NCBI RefSeq assembly: GCF_012273895.1
Contig: NC_052117.1
Span: forward strand, 3,542,406-3,606,405
Origin: Zerene cesonia
Lineage: Eukaryota > Arthropoda > Insecta > Lepidoptera > Pieridae
DNA: 64,000 nt
Direction of reading: 5' to 3'
The translations under genes and the position numbers were made by a program. Positions 50,134 through 61,653 of the stretch are shown piece by piece (the first letter of the stretch is position 1; each line of letters begins with the position of its first letter). The notes below the pieces were generated by a model. That model ran no database searches. It was not told where the DNA came from and saw nothing but the letters and a program-made list of their open reading frames with translations.

Positions 50134-53100
50134 ATTATAGTGAGAGTGTGGTGCGAAAGTGGCGTGGGCTGGTCTCCCACAGCTGTGCCGGTGACGCCAC
50201 AAACCACCAGCCGCGATGTGCTGGACTGTTGCAGGGAGCCGGGAGACGAGCCCTGCTTGCTTATCAGCGTGCACCCACATCATGGAGGTATGGTTATAAT
50301 GATCTAGACTACGACAGTTATAAACTTTTTCATGCCCAGAAAACCAATATGCACATGTTATATTGCTTACAATTTTAACACAAAAATATTTTATTTGTCG
50401 GAAGATGGGGAACTGAACGTGTTAAAAGTGCTGGCCGTTAGCTTAAGAACAAAGTATATCATTGATTAAATACGTTATTTATGAAGATTACAGTAATACT
50501 GACAGAAAACTGTAGAAAAAAAAGTAGAAAAAAAAAAAATTTAACGGAATGATATATAAGTTAAGCGAAAAAGAAGTACGCATGCTGTATTACCACATTA
50601 TCAGAAAACTACATGAAAAAACTTAATTGCCGCATACTAGTGTTCATAACAAATTGAATGCGCAAGTTATTTTGAAACAGGTATTAAAGCGAGCTTTTAA
50701 TTTCACTGCAATATCTGTAATTGCACCCGGTAAAACTGGATAAATGTAATATGAAGTATGAACGCAAGCTTAAACAAAAATATTTATATTACGCATTATT
50801 CTGTTCTTTTTTGTATTGATCGACGGCCAATAAAACCATTTTCTGTAATTGATCCAAGTTTTGTATATTGAAGAATTATTTAAGACTAGCTGCGCCCCGC
50901 GGTTTCACCCTCGTAAGTCCATATCTCCAAGTAATATCGGGATAAAAAGTTGCCTATATGTTCTTCCAGTTGTCCAGCTATCTACGTACCAACGTTCATT
51001 GAAATCGGTTCAGTAGTTTTTGCGTGAAGAAGCAACAATCACACCCACATCCTTACAAACTTTCGCATTTATAATATAAGTAGGATTAAACATTGAATGG
51101 ATTATTACATTGAATTTCTTAGAGCATGGTTTACATATCTTTCTTATTTCGATATCAAAAATCTATAAGGCTTTAATAATGACTGTTGTTTGTACCTTAG
51201 AGTATAAAGCGAATCTAGAAAAGCACAGAAACTTCTAAACGTCCTCCGAATACCGTTCCTCCCAATTAACAAGAGGATGTAAGATAGACGAAGGAAACAT
51301 GCGCTTGACACAAAAAGCAGGACCGCTACATTTTAGTTTTTATGTCAAGAAGGAACATCTCAATGACTGTCGCGAACCATCCGTTATGACTTCACATCCA
51401 CTTTGATCCGCACGTAATAGTACTTGATACCTACCTGTGTATGAGCGTGTAAGTGTCCTCATATAAGTATCTAATTTTTATACTATATTGAAAAAGATTT
51501 TATATACGAAAGCCGTCAAGTTTTTGTGGATATCGGATATAGCTGGCGACTGATAAGTATCGAGTTTTTATAAAAATTATAAACGTCAGTTGCAACCTTT
51601 TTTACCATTGCATCGAATAAGCCTTCAATCTATATATAAATTGTATTAATTACATCTTTACAGTAAATGATAAGACGGAAGAAATGTTTTGAATAGTGAA
51701 AGGGAGGACTTGGATTTGTAGTATATAGACACAAAAACTACTGAACAGCAAAGTTCACAAATAACTCACACTCCGGAACAGGGCGAAGTTTCCAGCAGAG
51801 GAAATGAGAAAAGCTTAAATCTAAAAGTCCGTCACCGTCACAGGCTTCGCGTACGTGTAGTAACATTATATTTCTCTTTAAACACATTACTCACATAATG
51901 GCGAGCCAATAAGAGTGTGCAAGCCATCGCGGGCGAAGGTAAAAACTTGTGCTGCCGTAATTGCGTCCCTATCGAGTCATCCGTGGGAAAGATATGTCCG
52001 AAATTTCATTTTCATTTGCCATCGGTCAAGGAAACGGCTTGGCCATCGCTTCCAAGGAAATGTAAATAACTATACTTACGTATGTTCCTCGTAATGATCC
52101 TTTGAGTTGTGTTTTTAACGGCTAAACGTGGAGCGATTGTTTAAAACATACATTTTGTAATTTGTTTTATAAATTGTATAAGTGTCTCAAATATATTATT
52201 GTAAAATTATATTTGTTTGTAAATTTTTATGATTCTGGATGTGCATTGAATAAAGATAAGTATAATAGGTATATAATATCGCACATTATTTTAATATTTA
52301 ACGAATTTATTGACATTACAATTTTCTACAATTATAAATGTTAATTGAAATATATTTATTTTCTGCAATCAACGGAAATCTTCTAACACAGTCTAGAAAA
52401 ACTGTATATTTTCAAGAAAAACACGCTAAACTAGTTGAGCAAGTGATTAAGCTGTTATTAGGTCAGACTAGAAACTGACCTTGCTATTTTTAGTCTTTGG
52501 AAAACATCTATTTTTAATCTGGCAAGCTATTACGTAATATATAATTAACGACCAAACCTCGTCCGAGTCTTGTTAGCGATTATCGTTGTAGTAATATTTT
52601 ACCTCAGAAAACGTAATTCTAGTTTCATGCATACATTTTCTCTATGTAAAGTTATAAAGGGTCACTTCATTATGCAACTCTCGTTAAAGACGTGAAACCA
52701 CCGCTTTTGTTTCTACAACCAGCTCATTAATGTTTATATTACGCTATAGTGGAATTGTAAAAAGTCTTTTCTAGACAGTAAAACACTAAAAACACGTTGG
52801 AGCTAGAAGTTATGTGGTATGTTATTTGTTGATATGTTACTTTTAACTTAAATAAACAAATTTAAATGTTCATTGAAATGGATAATGTTGGTACAATACA
52901 AAATTGATGTACTCGTGATATTATAAGGAACGTAATAAATAATCATATAGATTTTCGTTCGTGGTATCAGATTCCTCTCATACATATTTATATGTACGAG
53001 CATTTTATTTTTAAAATTTAAGTATAGTCATTGGTATAAGGGTTTTTTTTATATCATCGAGGAGTGTTTATTTCGATGTAACGATTTAGAATTAAAAAAA

Positions 53101-55390
53101 AATTGTTCACATGTTTCTATACGATCTCTCTTACTCTCGATTAAGGCAAACTTTGGGCTATAAACAATATAAGAACTATATTGAGGAAAAAGTTATAATA
53201 GATAGGATTAAATGTTAAAACTATGTAATAACGATTAAAAGTGCTTCTATAAGAATTGTCTAAACTCTAATTGAATAAATAAATATTTGAGTTTGAGTTG
53301 AGTTAGGATTTTAATAATATTATGTCATCGGTGGTTTCAACATACATTTCTATAACGAAGCCTACAATTCATAACATTTTAAAAGTTAGCACGCAAATTA
53401 TGCATATTAAAGTAAGAAAAGTTTGAAAAGCATCCACCCCCAAGTAAATTAATCAAAGAAAGATTTGATCTGTTGAAGCGGAGTTTGTGAACGAGGCCCA
53501 TACAATGTTCCCGTATACATTAACTTCCCATCAGAGTGGCATGCAATAGCAAATTGCAAGGTAACAACTATAATTTGGCCTAATGAACTCATATTTGCAA
53601 AGAATGGGTAGATAAGGACACACGCGACGCTGATAACGAGGTAATAACGTTGTATTCAATAAATTTAAGTATCTACATACAACATAAAGTTGAATTGTTC
53701 GTAAATATTGCCAGCTAGATGTTAATCAAGCTATTGAATATATTTTGCGGTAAGCAGCCGAGTTAAATTAATGTTCTGATGATATTGATTACGTTTAATT
53801 TAGAAGAGTTTTAACATTTCAAAATTGTGAATACTATTGAGTCTTGTTATAAACGAAGATCTCCCAAGTATATCAAATAGATGATATCTGAAGAATTCGT
53901 TATAAATAAGTCAATTCAGTATCAATGATCATAAATGAAGATAAAACTAAACAATTGATAGAAACTATCAACAGTTGCTGCCGGTTTGAGAGCATTATAC
54001 TAGGTAAGTCATTTTATGCTCACTCGTTAGACAGCTTTTACTTTCACATTTGAATTCACTTTGTTTTTATTCCCACCAGAATAATAATTACGGTTATAAG
54101 ACACTCCTGTTTCGCATAATGAATAACGAGAAAATCGTTTTATAATATCGTAAAGTTCCTTTGAAATAATTTACTCAATTGCGCTGGCGCAGGTTAATTA
54201 TTGCTTTTATGTTTCAAGAAGGCGCTCTGATGTACATCGGCTAATGACTTTATTACTTATTCTTAACATTAAAGAAATATGCGGTATTTAATTTTTCTGC
54301 TTAAAATTAAAAACGAACCTTAAATTTTAAACAAGAACATGTGTTATTTACTTTTACACATATATCATTGTCAAAATAAAACTATTAATTGATTATTAAT
54401 TAATAAAAAATATACATAAGTAGGTTAAAATTACAAATTATTATTTGTACGTTTTAATGAACATACAACTTTTCATTTATTATATTTCAGTATACTTACT
54501 TATGCTTGTGTAATCTTGATTAAGCTCTATAAAAACCTCATATTCTATCAATGCTTTTTCGGGTATTGCCTGATTAGTGTTGCACAACCGTGGTACTTCT
54601 CTTCACAAATACTTGACTAAGAATAATCACATATTGTATTTGGGAACCGATTAAGGGCACTCTTGACCCAAATAATGACGATTATGCATAAAATATGACT
54701 TCACTTAGCATTAAATTGTTTTTCTCTGTTTTCACTGATCGTAGTATTCAAACAATGGCGAAAGCTTCTGTTTGTGAATAGGCTCGCCTCTTGTAATGTA
54801 ATGAGCTCAATTCAAACGAAATCCGACTTATTTTCTTTTACAATTTGGAAGCAGATAATTCTGAAAACGGTAATGAAGGCGGCCTTGCCTTACCGGAATA
54901 TTCCTCGTGTTCCTTACTTAATTTGTTTTTGCTAACCTTTTATATGAACTGGTTGACGGATGATAACTTGAGAATTGTCTAATTTACGCAAGAGATCGTT
55001 CCATAGATTGCGCTAACTCCCATTGCCTATTTAGGACCATGAGAATGGCGGTTGGTGAGGTATTTTTGAATTTTATTAAATAATAAAGACATTTTAACTA
55101 ATAGCTTAGGATATTGTAACTACTACGAAGTTTTCAAGTTAACTGGTCGATTAGATTTACATTTAACTAAGATTTCGATATTTTAAACAAACCATTTTCC
55201 TAACGTTTTAGAATTTTAAGCGAAGGAATTTTGACGATACATTGCTGTCACCTATAGATTTGATTTCGTCGTATCTTAATTCTTGTCACATTATTTACAG
55301 TTCACGTTTTACGAGATGCCGAATCACCCCTGGAAGTGGCTTCAGCATGGGGACCTGATGTCCAGTTTGTGCTCAAGTACATTGACGAGG
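50134..55390 (+). CDS. ASPP: ASPP-like protein, N-terminal Ras-association/ubiquitin-like domain (two internal exons, partial gene)
   Basis: Exons 50134-50287 and 55301-55390 join in phase 1 across a 5013-base GT-AG intron. The first begins in phase 0 after CCACAG; the second ends in phase 1 at GAGG before GTGAGT. They encode about 81 residues: IIVRVWCESG, then VPVTPQTTSRDVLDCCREPG, then SVHPHHGG; the second exon gives VHVLRDAESPLEVASAWGPD and VQFVLKYIDE. The VPVTPxTxxRDVxxxCxEPG core and the WGP...VxFxLxx end match the N-terminal domain of ASPP1/ASPP2 (PPP1R13), scaffold proteins that bind PP1, p53-family proteins and Ras-like GTPases and, in flies, control Src through Csk. The ankyrin and SH3 parts would lie beyond the window. 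No start codon is visible, so at least one upstream coding exon is missing. A RASSF7/8-like RA protein is the main alternative. Confidence 0.65.
50886..51085 (-). mobile_element. Helitron-like element, about 200 bases
   Basis: On the minus strand it starts TC (51085-51084) after A and ends CTAG (50889-50886) before T. Internal blocks GGTTTCACCCTCGTAAGTCC, GATAAAAAGTTGCCTATATG, TTGTCCAGCTATCTACGTAC and CATTTATAATATAAGTAGG are shared with 59944-60171. It lies in the intron between the two ASPP-like exons, in antisense orientation. Confidence 0.75.
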
Positions 55391-58300
55391 GTGAGTTTTA
55401 TTATTTATACTTTGCAATATAATACAATAATTTTTTTATGTAATACTCCTTGTACAGTGGTAATAAAGAAATAGGTTAGTTAAATCTAACACATCCAAAA
55501 TTGACCCAAGAATACTCCACTGTATCATAAAAACAACCAGACATCTCTATGTGTACTTAGATTCGACTGCTATTGCAAAAATAAATCCTTCAGTAATACT
55601 ATAATAGTACCTAGTCTTGCCATAAATATTGTAATAAAGAAAAAAGAAAATTGTTAACTGCAAATAACATTTATTACTNNNNNNNNNNNNNNNNNNNNNN
55701 NNNNNNNNNNNNNNNNNNNNNNNNNNNNNNNNNNNNNNNNNNNNNNNNNNNNNNNNNNNNNNNNNNNNNNNNNNNNNNNNNNNNNNNNNNNNNNNNNNNN
55801 NNNNNNNNNNNNNNNNNNNNNNNNNNNNNNNNNNNNNNNNNNNNNNNNNNNNNNNNNNNNNNNNNNNNNNNNNNNNNNNNNNNNNNNNNNNNNNNNNNNN
55901 NNNNNNNNNNNNNNNNNNNNNNNNNNNNNNNNNNNNNNNNNNNNNNNNNNNNNNNNNNNNNNNNNNNNNNNNNNNNNNNNNNNNNNNNNNNNNNNNNNNN
56001 NNNNNNNNNNNNNNNNNNNNNNNNNNNNNNNNNNNNNNNNNNNNNNNNNNNNNNNNNNNNNNNNNNNNNNNNNNNNNNNNNNNNNNNNNNNNNNNNNNNN
56101 NNNNNNNNNNNNNNNNNNNNNNNNNNNNNNNNNNNNNNNNNNNNNNNNNNNNNNNNNNNNNNNNNNNNNNNNNNNNNNNNNNNNNNNNNNNNNNNNNNNN
56201 NNNNNNNNNNNNNNNNNNNNNNNNNNNNNNNNNNNNNNNNNNNNNNNNNNNNNNNNNNNNNNNNNNNNNNNNNNNNNNNNNNNNNNNNNNNNNNNNNNNN
56301 NNNNNNNNNNNNNNNNNNNNNNNNNNNNNNNNNNNNNNNNNNNNNNNNNNNNNNNNNNNNNNNNNNNNNNNNNNNNNNNNNNNNNNNNNNNNNNNNNNNN
56401 NNNNNNNNNNNNNNNNNNNNNNNNNNNNNNNNNNNNNNNNNNNNNNNNNNNNNNNNNNNNNNNNNNNNNNNNNNNNNNNNNNNNNNNNNNNNNNNNNNNN
56501 NNNNNNNNNNNNNNNNNNNNNNNNNNNNNNNNNNNNNNNNNNNNNNNNNNNNNNNNNNNNNNNNNNNNNNNNNNNNNNNNNNNNNNNNNNNNNNNNNNNN
56601 NNNNNNNNNNNNNNNNNNNNNNNNNNNNNNNNNNNNNNNNNNNNNNNNNNNNNNNNNNNNNNNNNNNNNNNNNNNNNNGTATATACTATGCTGACTAACC
56701 AAAGGATGCATTTATATAAATTATCACGTTGGAGATGGGACGTAATTGATTTTAAACACACTTGGAACTAACTAATACACTTATAAACGAATAACGAAAC
56801 ATTTATTTTAACGTTTATTTCGTGTTTTCCGGATACAATTTGATAATTATATATTGTTATAATAAGTTTATAAAATGAAAAGTATTAGCAAGATATATTT
56901 TAGTAAGTTTATGATAGAAACGATTTCTTCAATCGCCAGATTATATTGCTCAATCAATCTCAACACTTCAATTAGCACACGACATCAAAATAAGGGGCAT
57001 AGTGCTAATCTATCCCGTATTTATTTACGATCGTAATTGCCGCGTTTTATTTGCTGTCCCTTCCAGCGTAAATAAGTTGGATGGAAAAGTCAACACAATG
57101 AAGTCTTTATTTAATAAGGAATTCAATAAAATCGAGATGTACCTACAAATTACAGATCTACGTATACAGAGTAGTTGATAGTTGTAAGACCAATGAAGTA
57201 AGTTTTGTTTTATATACCAAAGTTGTACCAATATCTAATGCGAGAAAAGTTTGCTACACAGATAAACACTGTTGGGGTAATTGACCCTTTGTGGCTTTTT
57301 ATTATTCCTCGTCATCTATTTACTTTGTTCTAGCTGGTAGCCCCTGCTCCGTTAAGATTGATGCGAGAGAAAAGCATAAATAATAATAAATAAATGAATA
57401 ATGAAGTTGTATCTTCTCAGTTGAGATATTTGATAGCCTTTAGTCCTTTCTTTGTATTACACTTATGTCTAACTAAATACAGATATGTGTCAATTTATCA
57501 TACGAAAACCCTAGAAATGTACGTTAATTGTTATAAATATTAAAGTAATTGTGATATACGATTAATTTTTGCTTGTTTATTCCACACGTGGAAAATAAAT
57601 GATTAAATAATAAATTCAAGTAGTGAGAGCACTGTTTGTTATATGTTTAGAGGGAACTACAATTAGCTTTCTAAACATTAGCAGTTAGAATAATTCTAAT
57701 AGCAATTAATAAATTTATTCGCATTTCATTTTCAATATGAACGAACAGTTTGTTCTAATCTTTAAATAAATTAATAATACAAAACATTGTGTAAACTTTA
57801 TCCATTCTTCTTCAGGTCTGTTTTTTTATATAGGAAATTTAAATATTTTTCTATTATCATAGATTTATGTGCATATTTCATTCTTATTGCGATACAACAT
57901 TTGCAATAAATGGTGTTGTGTACGATATTTCATAAGAAAATCTAATATGTATGTCAGCATCCATCTGTTTTGTCTATGATCTGAATTTTATTACCGAGTA
58001 TCGATCGCGCCTTCGTTAGTGCAGATATTGAAATCCCTCGGGAAACTATATTCTATATAAGTAGTTATTTTCTGTACCATTTCTATAATATGGCTATATA
58101 CAGTTCATAATTTTGAACAACACGTATTTCAATGGATCATAATGCATAAAACAATCACTTTTGATTGCTATTTTTTAATTAAATGATTAATATTAAAAAA
58201 CATTTTCAGACGTTTTATTATAATTCAGTAAATCTGTTGTTTAAAGTATGGCAACGATAAAGCTTAATTAAATAAAGCATAAAATAAAGCATAATTTTTA

Positions 58301-58498
58301 AGTTCCTATACAATTACTAACTCGTCACTGTTGCAGCTAAGTATATATATATACGTATGTAGACTACAGATACATGAATAAGATAATATAATAGCCCCTT
58401 TGGCTATTATATTACAATGACAGATGAATTGTGATAAGTCATGTACTTTCTGTTGTGTTTTCTGCAAAGCTCTTTTTTTTTATTGTAACTACTTGAAA
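55391..58498 (+). other. No exon seen (intron of the ASPP-like gene, including a gap)
   Basis: Downstream of the donor at 55391 I see no exon that continues the frame in phase 1. The stretch contains the gap at 55679-56678 and AT-rich sequence without recognisable features. An exon inside the gap cannot be excluded. Confidence 0.5.
55679..56678. other. Assembly gap (1000 N)
   Basis: Exactly 1000 N, so its true length is unknown. It lies 288 bases after the second ASPP-like exon. Confidence 0.99.
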
Positions 58499-58523
58499 GT
58501 GTGTGTGTGTGTGTGTGTGTGTG
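58499..58523. repeat. (GT)n microsatellite
   Basis: About twelve uninterrupted GT units. In the minus orientation the array would be the CA-repeat tail of the neighbouring SINE-like sequence. Confidence 0.95.
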
Positions 58524-58687
58524 AAGTCCCGGGTCGGGTGGGATATGAAGCAGTTGATGTACATATGTACATATGTTTCTCTAATCAATTTTCTTTATAG
58601 ACAAGCAGATAGGCCCTCTATGTCCCGCCAGATCAAGAATCTAGGACCCCTCGGTCCAACGCTTATGCGTTAACCCCTGTACAAAGA
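58524..58687 (-). repeat. Possible tRNA-derived SINE
   Basis: On the minus strand, GGGGTTAACGCATAAGCG (box A-like), GGACCGAGGGGTCCTAGATT (box B-like but degraded) and GGCGGGACATAGAGGG are followed by a body ending at a CA-repeat. This matches the layout of tRNA-derived SINEs in moths and butterflies. It shows no clear similarity to the SINE at 37261-37565. Confidence 0.45.
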
Positions 58688-58762
58688 AGGCAGTCATTAT
58701 TCTTACTTAGTTATTCTAAATGATTTAAATGTGTTTAGATCATATCATACGCAAGTTGCTTA

Positions 58763-59339
58763 GGCAAGCCATACACGCTACGGTCTACCGTAGAGGTCAT
58801 CTGTGCAGCTATGCCTGTGCAGGTTAACCAAACATTGGTAGCGTGTATGGGGACATTGGTAGCGTGTATGGGGACACCGGTGTACCGGAGCGGTCTTCAG
58901 TTCTTTTTGCGATGGCATCGAATGAGGACGATGACGCGCGGGCAGTGCTAGGCCTTGCTTTAATTTTGAAAATAAAAGATACAAAAACAGTGAAAAGGAA
59001 GCGAAAAAAGTGGTGTAAGCATTGGTTATTGAAAAGGAGAACATATAGGCATGTTAACTTATTGAATGAATTAAAATTTGAACCAGATGATTTTAAAAAC
59101 TATCTCCGAATGGACAAGAAAACATACCTTAAATTACTTGAAATGGTTACACGCACGCACACACGCAAAGGTACACCGTACGGCGTCACTCGAAAGAATT
59201 GATTTTCGATCTTGCGCCGGTCGCCTGCGCAGGCTCAAAAAACTGCACAGGTCTATTCCCACACACATTCCGGTCTACCTGCGCAGGCATACTTGCTCAG
59301 GTGGACCTTTCCGGCAGACCGTAGCGTGTATGGCTTGCC
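58763..59339. mobile_element. PIF/Harbinger DNA transposon, internally deleted, with intact ends
   Basis: Terminal inverted repeats of about 27 bases begin GGCAAGCCATACACGCTACG; the reverse complement of the right end differs at one position. Both sides are flanked by TTA (58760-58762 and 59340-59342), the usual three-base target duplication of PIF/Harbinger. The element is only 577 bases and encodes just the start of a transposase, so it is non-autonomous. Near the left end a 21-base unit occurs twice in tandem (58834-58854, 58855-58875) and repeats the terminal motif GTAGCGTGTATGG. The low divergence of the ends suggests fairly recent activity. Confidence 0.9.
58912..59202 (+). pseudogene. 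N-terminal fragment of a HARBI1-like Harbinger transposase
   Basis: The frame from ATG 58912 encodes 96 residues. It opens MASNEDDDARAVLGLALIL, then has a basic stretch (VKRKRKKWCKHWLLKRR), then THVNLL-type RHVNLLNEL and NYLRMDKKTYLKLLEMV, all typical of the N-terminal region before the DDE nuclease domain in HARBI1-like transposases. After this point similarity stops and the frame runs into the element's right arm to a stop. The usual 350-400 residue protein and all catalytic acids are missing, so it cannot transpose by itself. An upstream ATG at 58843 lies in the 21-base repeats and is less likely to be the start. Confidence 0.8.
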
Positions 59340-59392
59340 TTACAAAACAATCAAACTAAACCATAGCATTGGATGGCTAATTAATGTTAATG

Positions 59393-59580
59393 TTTTTTTA
59401 TATCATAGCGGGCAATAGAGCCGGTGATTCACGTAACGGTAAGGGAGCACTACCGCCCATGAACATATGTAGAGGTACGGCCTCTGCAAATGCGTTGCCC
59501 ACCTTATGTACTATACCCCGAACTCCTATGGGGGTGTGGTATCGTCCCCGGTGCGAGCTAGTTCAACTCGTTCTCGACCC
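59393..59580 (+). repeat. SINE-like repeat 'family B', copy 3 (short)
   Basis: It begins in a T-run with ATATCATAGCGGGCAATAG, keeps ACCGCCCATGAACATATG and GGCCTCTGCAAATGCG, then jumps to GTGTGGTATCGTCCCCGGTG and CGAGCTAGTTCAACTCG. The purine-rich middle of copy 2 is deleted. It lies 53 bases right of the Harbinger element. Confidence 0.6.
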
Positions 59581-59943
59581 CCACATGAATCGTTAGTATC
59601 AAATAAATTATGACTATACTAATTAGTCGTACACATATTCTTAATAACATAAACGACTTCTTTTTATCATTAACATTTTTATCAGACTGTTTTACATTTG
59701 AAATATGTTAAATAATTCAGTTGATAACGTCTCACCTTGCCTTCTAACTTCATTAAAATTCTACTTAATTATGCCAAAGATATTTATGCTAAGACTGTGT
59801 TTACGAAAAAGTTTACACTTCGAAGTTGCTTGATTATTTTAACGAGATGAAAGAATGTGCATTCGTTTATGATATTTTTCTCTTTGTAGCTTTAATTAAA
59901 AATACGATCTTACCAAACATTCATCAGAACTAAGGAAAGTACA

Positions 59944-60171
59944 AGTTGGGCCTCGCAATTTCACCAGCGTAAGTCTGTATCCCGTAGGAACATCGGGATA
60001 AAAAGTTGCCATTGTGTTATTACAGTTGTCCAGCTATCTACATACCAAAATTTGGTACGTAGACAGCATTGCAATTGGTTCAGTAGTTTTCGCGTGAAAG
60101 AGTAACAAACATATATACACATACACATACTTCCATCCTCACAAACTTTCGCATTTATAATATTAGTAGGA
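59944..60171 (-). mobile_element. Helitron-like element, same family as 50886-51085
   Basis: GTAAGTCTGTATCCCGTAGG, GGGATAAAAAGTTGCC, GTTGTCCAGCTATCTACATA, TTCAGTAGTTTTCGCGTGAA and CATTTATAATATTAGTAGG follow the same order as the other copy. The minus-strand 5' TC is kept (60171-60170) but the CTAG end has decayed. A short internal expansion (around ATTTGGTACGTAGACAG) is unique to this copy. Confidence 0.7.
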
Positions 60172-61200
60172 TAGGATAGAAAAGTAACGAAGCTGGATAT
60201 ACAGAAAAATCATGTTAGAGTCTGTTATATTTAGGATCAAGTACCTGCTCTCAGCAACATATTGTGTTTAAAAACACATACTAAGTTTCATGAGATAGTG
60301 ATAATGAACTGTGAATTTAATGGAACATTTTGGTAAAATTATTGGATAGATAAGCCTTTTAGGAACAAATTCTATCATTGATATTGAGTATGCGTTTTTT
60401 TGGTTAATTTAATTTGATATGTATGTGTCAAAGTAAGACATAGGATAAGGTAGATATAGGGTAAAAGGAAGTAAAAAAAAAACCCTAACGATCTTTTTAT
60501 TATTAGTAATTACGAGCTTCACGAAAACGATGAATATACTAGAGCTTAATAAATATTCGTCGTAGTTTTTCCTGATTTCTCGATCTATCGAATTGATTGG
60601 AATTAATGAGCAAAAGCACTCTTGTTAAATTGGGTACCTTTCGGAAGTGGGTAACTAACAATCCTGTAGCCTTTTATCATAATAGGTAGTTTATGTAGCC
60701 TGTTTATTTAGTCGAGGAAATTTCTACAATGTTTTTATACATGTTTATAAATATATGGCCCACCTGAAAAAAGTCATAACTAAAGGTCGATTCCGTTAAA
60801 AAATTGACAATTTTCGTAAAACCTTAATTTTTAATTTTTAACTCGGCATTCATACATACCTATTTATGTATTTTACCTACTTTTACCGCGGTATTTTTTA
60901 TTGTCAATAATTAATTATTACAGAAATATATTCCCTACTGTTATTGGAATACATAAAATTAATTTATGGTCATAAAATTTTTGATCACTACCTATTTTAT
61001 AACTACGAAAAAAGTTCACCCATACCTACGAAAAAAAACTTGTAAGAATAGACGCACACACGTAAATAATTCACCTGTCGGTATACTTGTATGAGGCTTT
61101 TCTGCGCTAACGCAGGTTGTAGCTTCTCCCACTCTGGTCCAGTCGCATAATGCCATCCCGCTCAAATTGCTATAAACAGAAAGAGACCGACATCGCGATG
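60172..61200. other. Non-coding stretch without recognisable features
   Basis: AT-rich, with short open frames on both strands but no splice-consistent coding signal or repeat I recognise. Confidence 0.5.
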
Positions 61201-61653
61201 TGTCTACGTCATGCAAGGCGCGTCGGTAAAGCCGTTCAACTCAAAATGACTGTTGTACCGACCGTACAACTGGATCAACGGTTATAGCGGATCCAACTTA
61301 GTTTAAACGTACCTCTGTTGCCTGGCGTTTGTTTTATTTGATTCAGAGGTATTTTTTCGGAAATGTTGTAAACAAAACGTCTAATTCTGTATAAAAATCC
61401 GCGATATACCGTAAGTGACACAGTGCAACGTATGTAAGTGGCAGATTTGAGGTCCGTAAAAGTTTTGTGTTGAAGGCTTTCATCTCGGCGAATGCTGCCT
61501 TAAATCACGCCATGGACCGTTCAAAGTAAGTTCGTTAAAACCTGTGATTCAATTTGTGTGTAAGATTCAAAGTTTGTTACGTTTTGTTAGTGTTTTAGTG
61601 TTTGTGATAGTGACATACATAGAGGATTGATTTTCATTGAACATCCAAACAGG
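61201..61653 (+). promoter_or_regulatory. Candidate internal promoter and first exon with two splice donors
   Basis: A GC-richer block with an inverted repeat (GTTGTAC at 61252-61258, GTACAAC at 61264-61270) precedes a UTR-like sequence. An ATG in strong context (GCCATGG, 61512-61514) is followed by donor GTAAGT at 61526, and a second donor GTAAGT lies at 61654. With the first donor the frame leaves the exon after MDRS plus two bases; with the second it is a five-codon upstream frame ending in TAA. It could be an alternative promoter of the ASPP-like gene or the start of another gene. The sequence alone does not decide. Confidence 0.35.
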
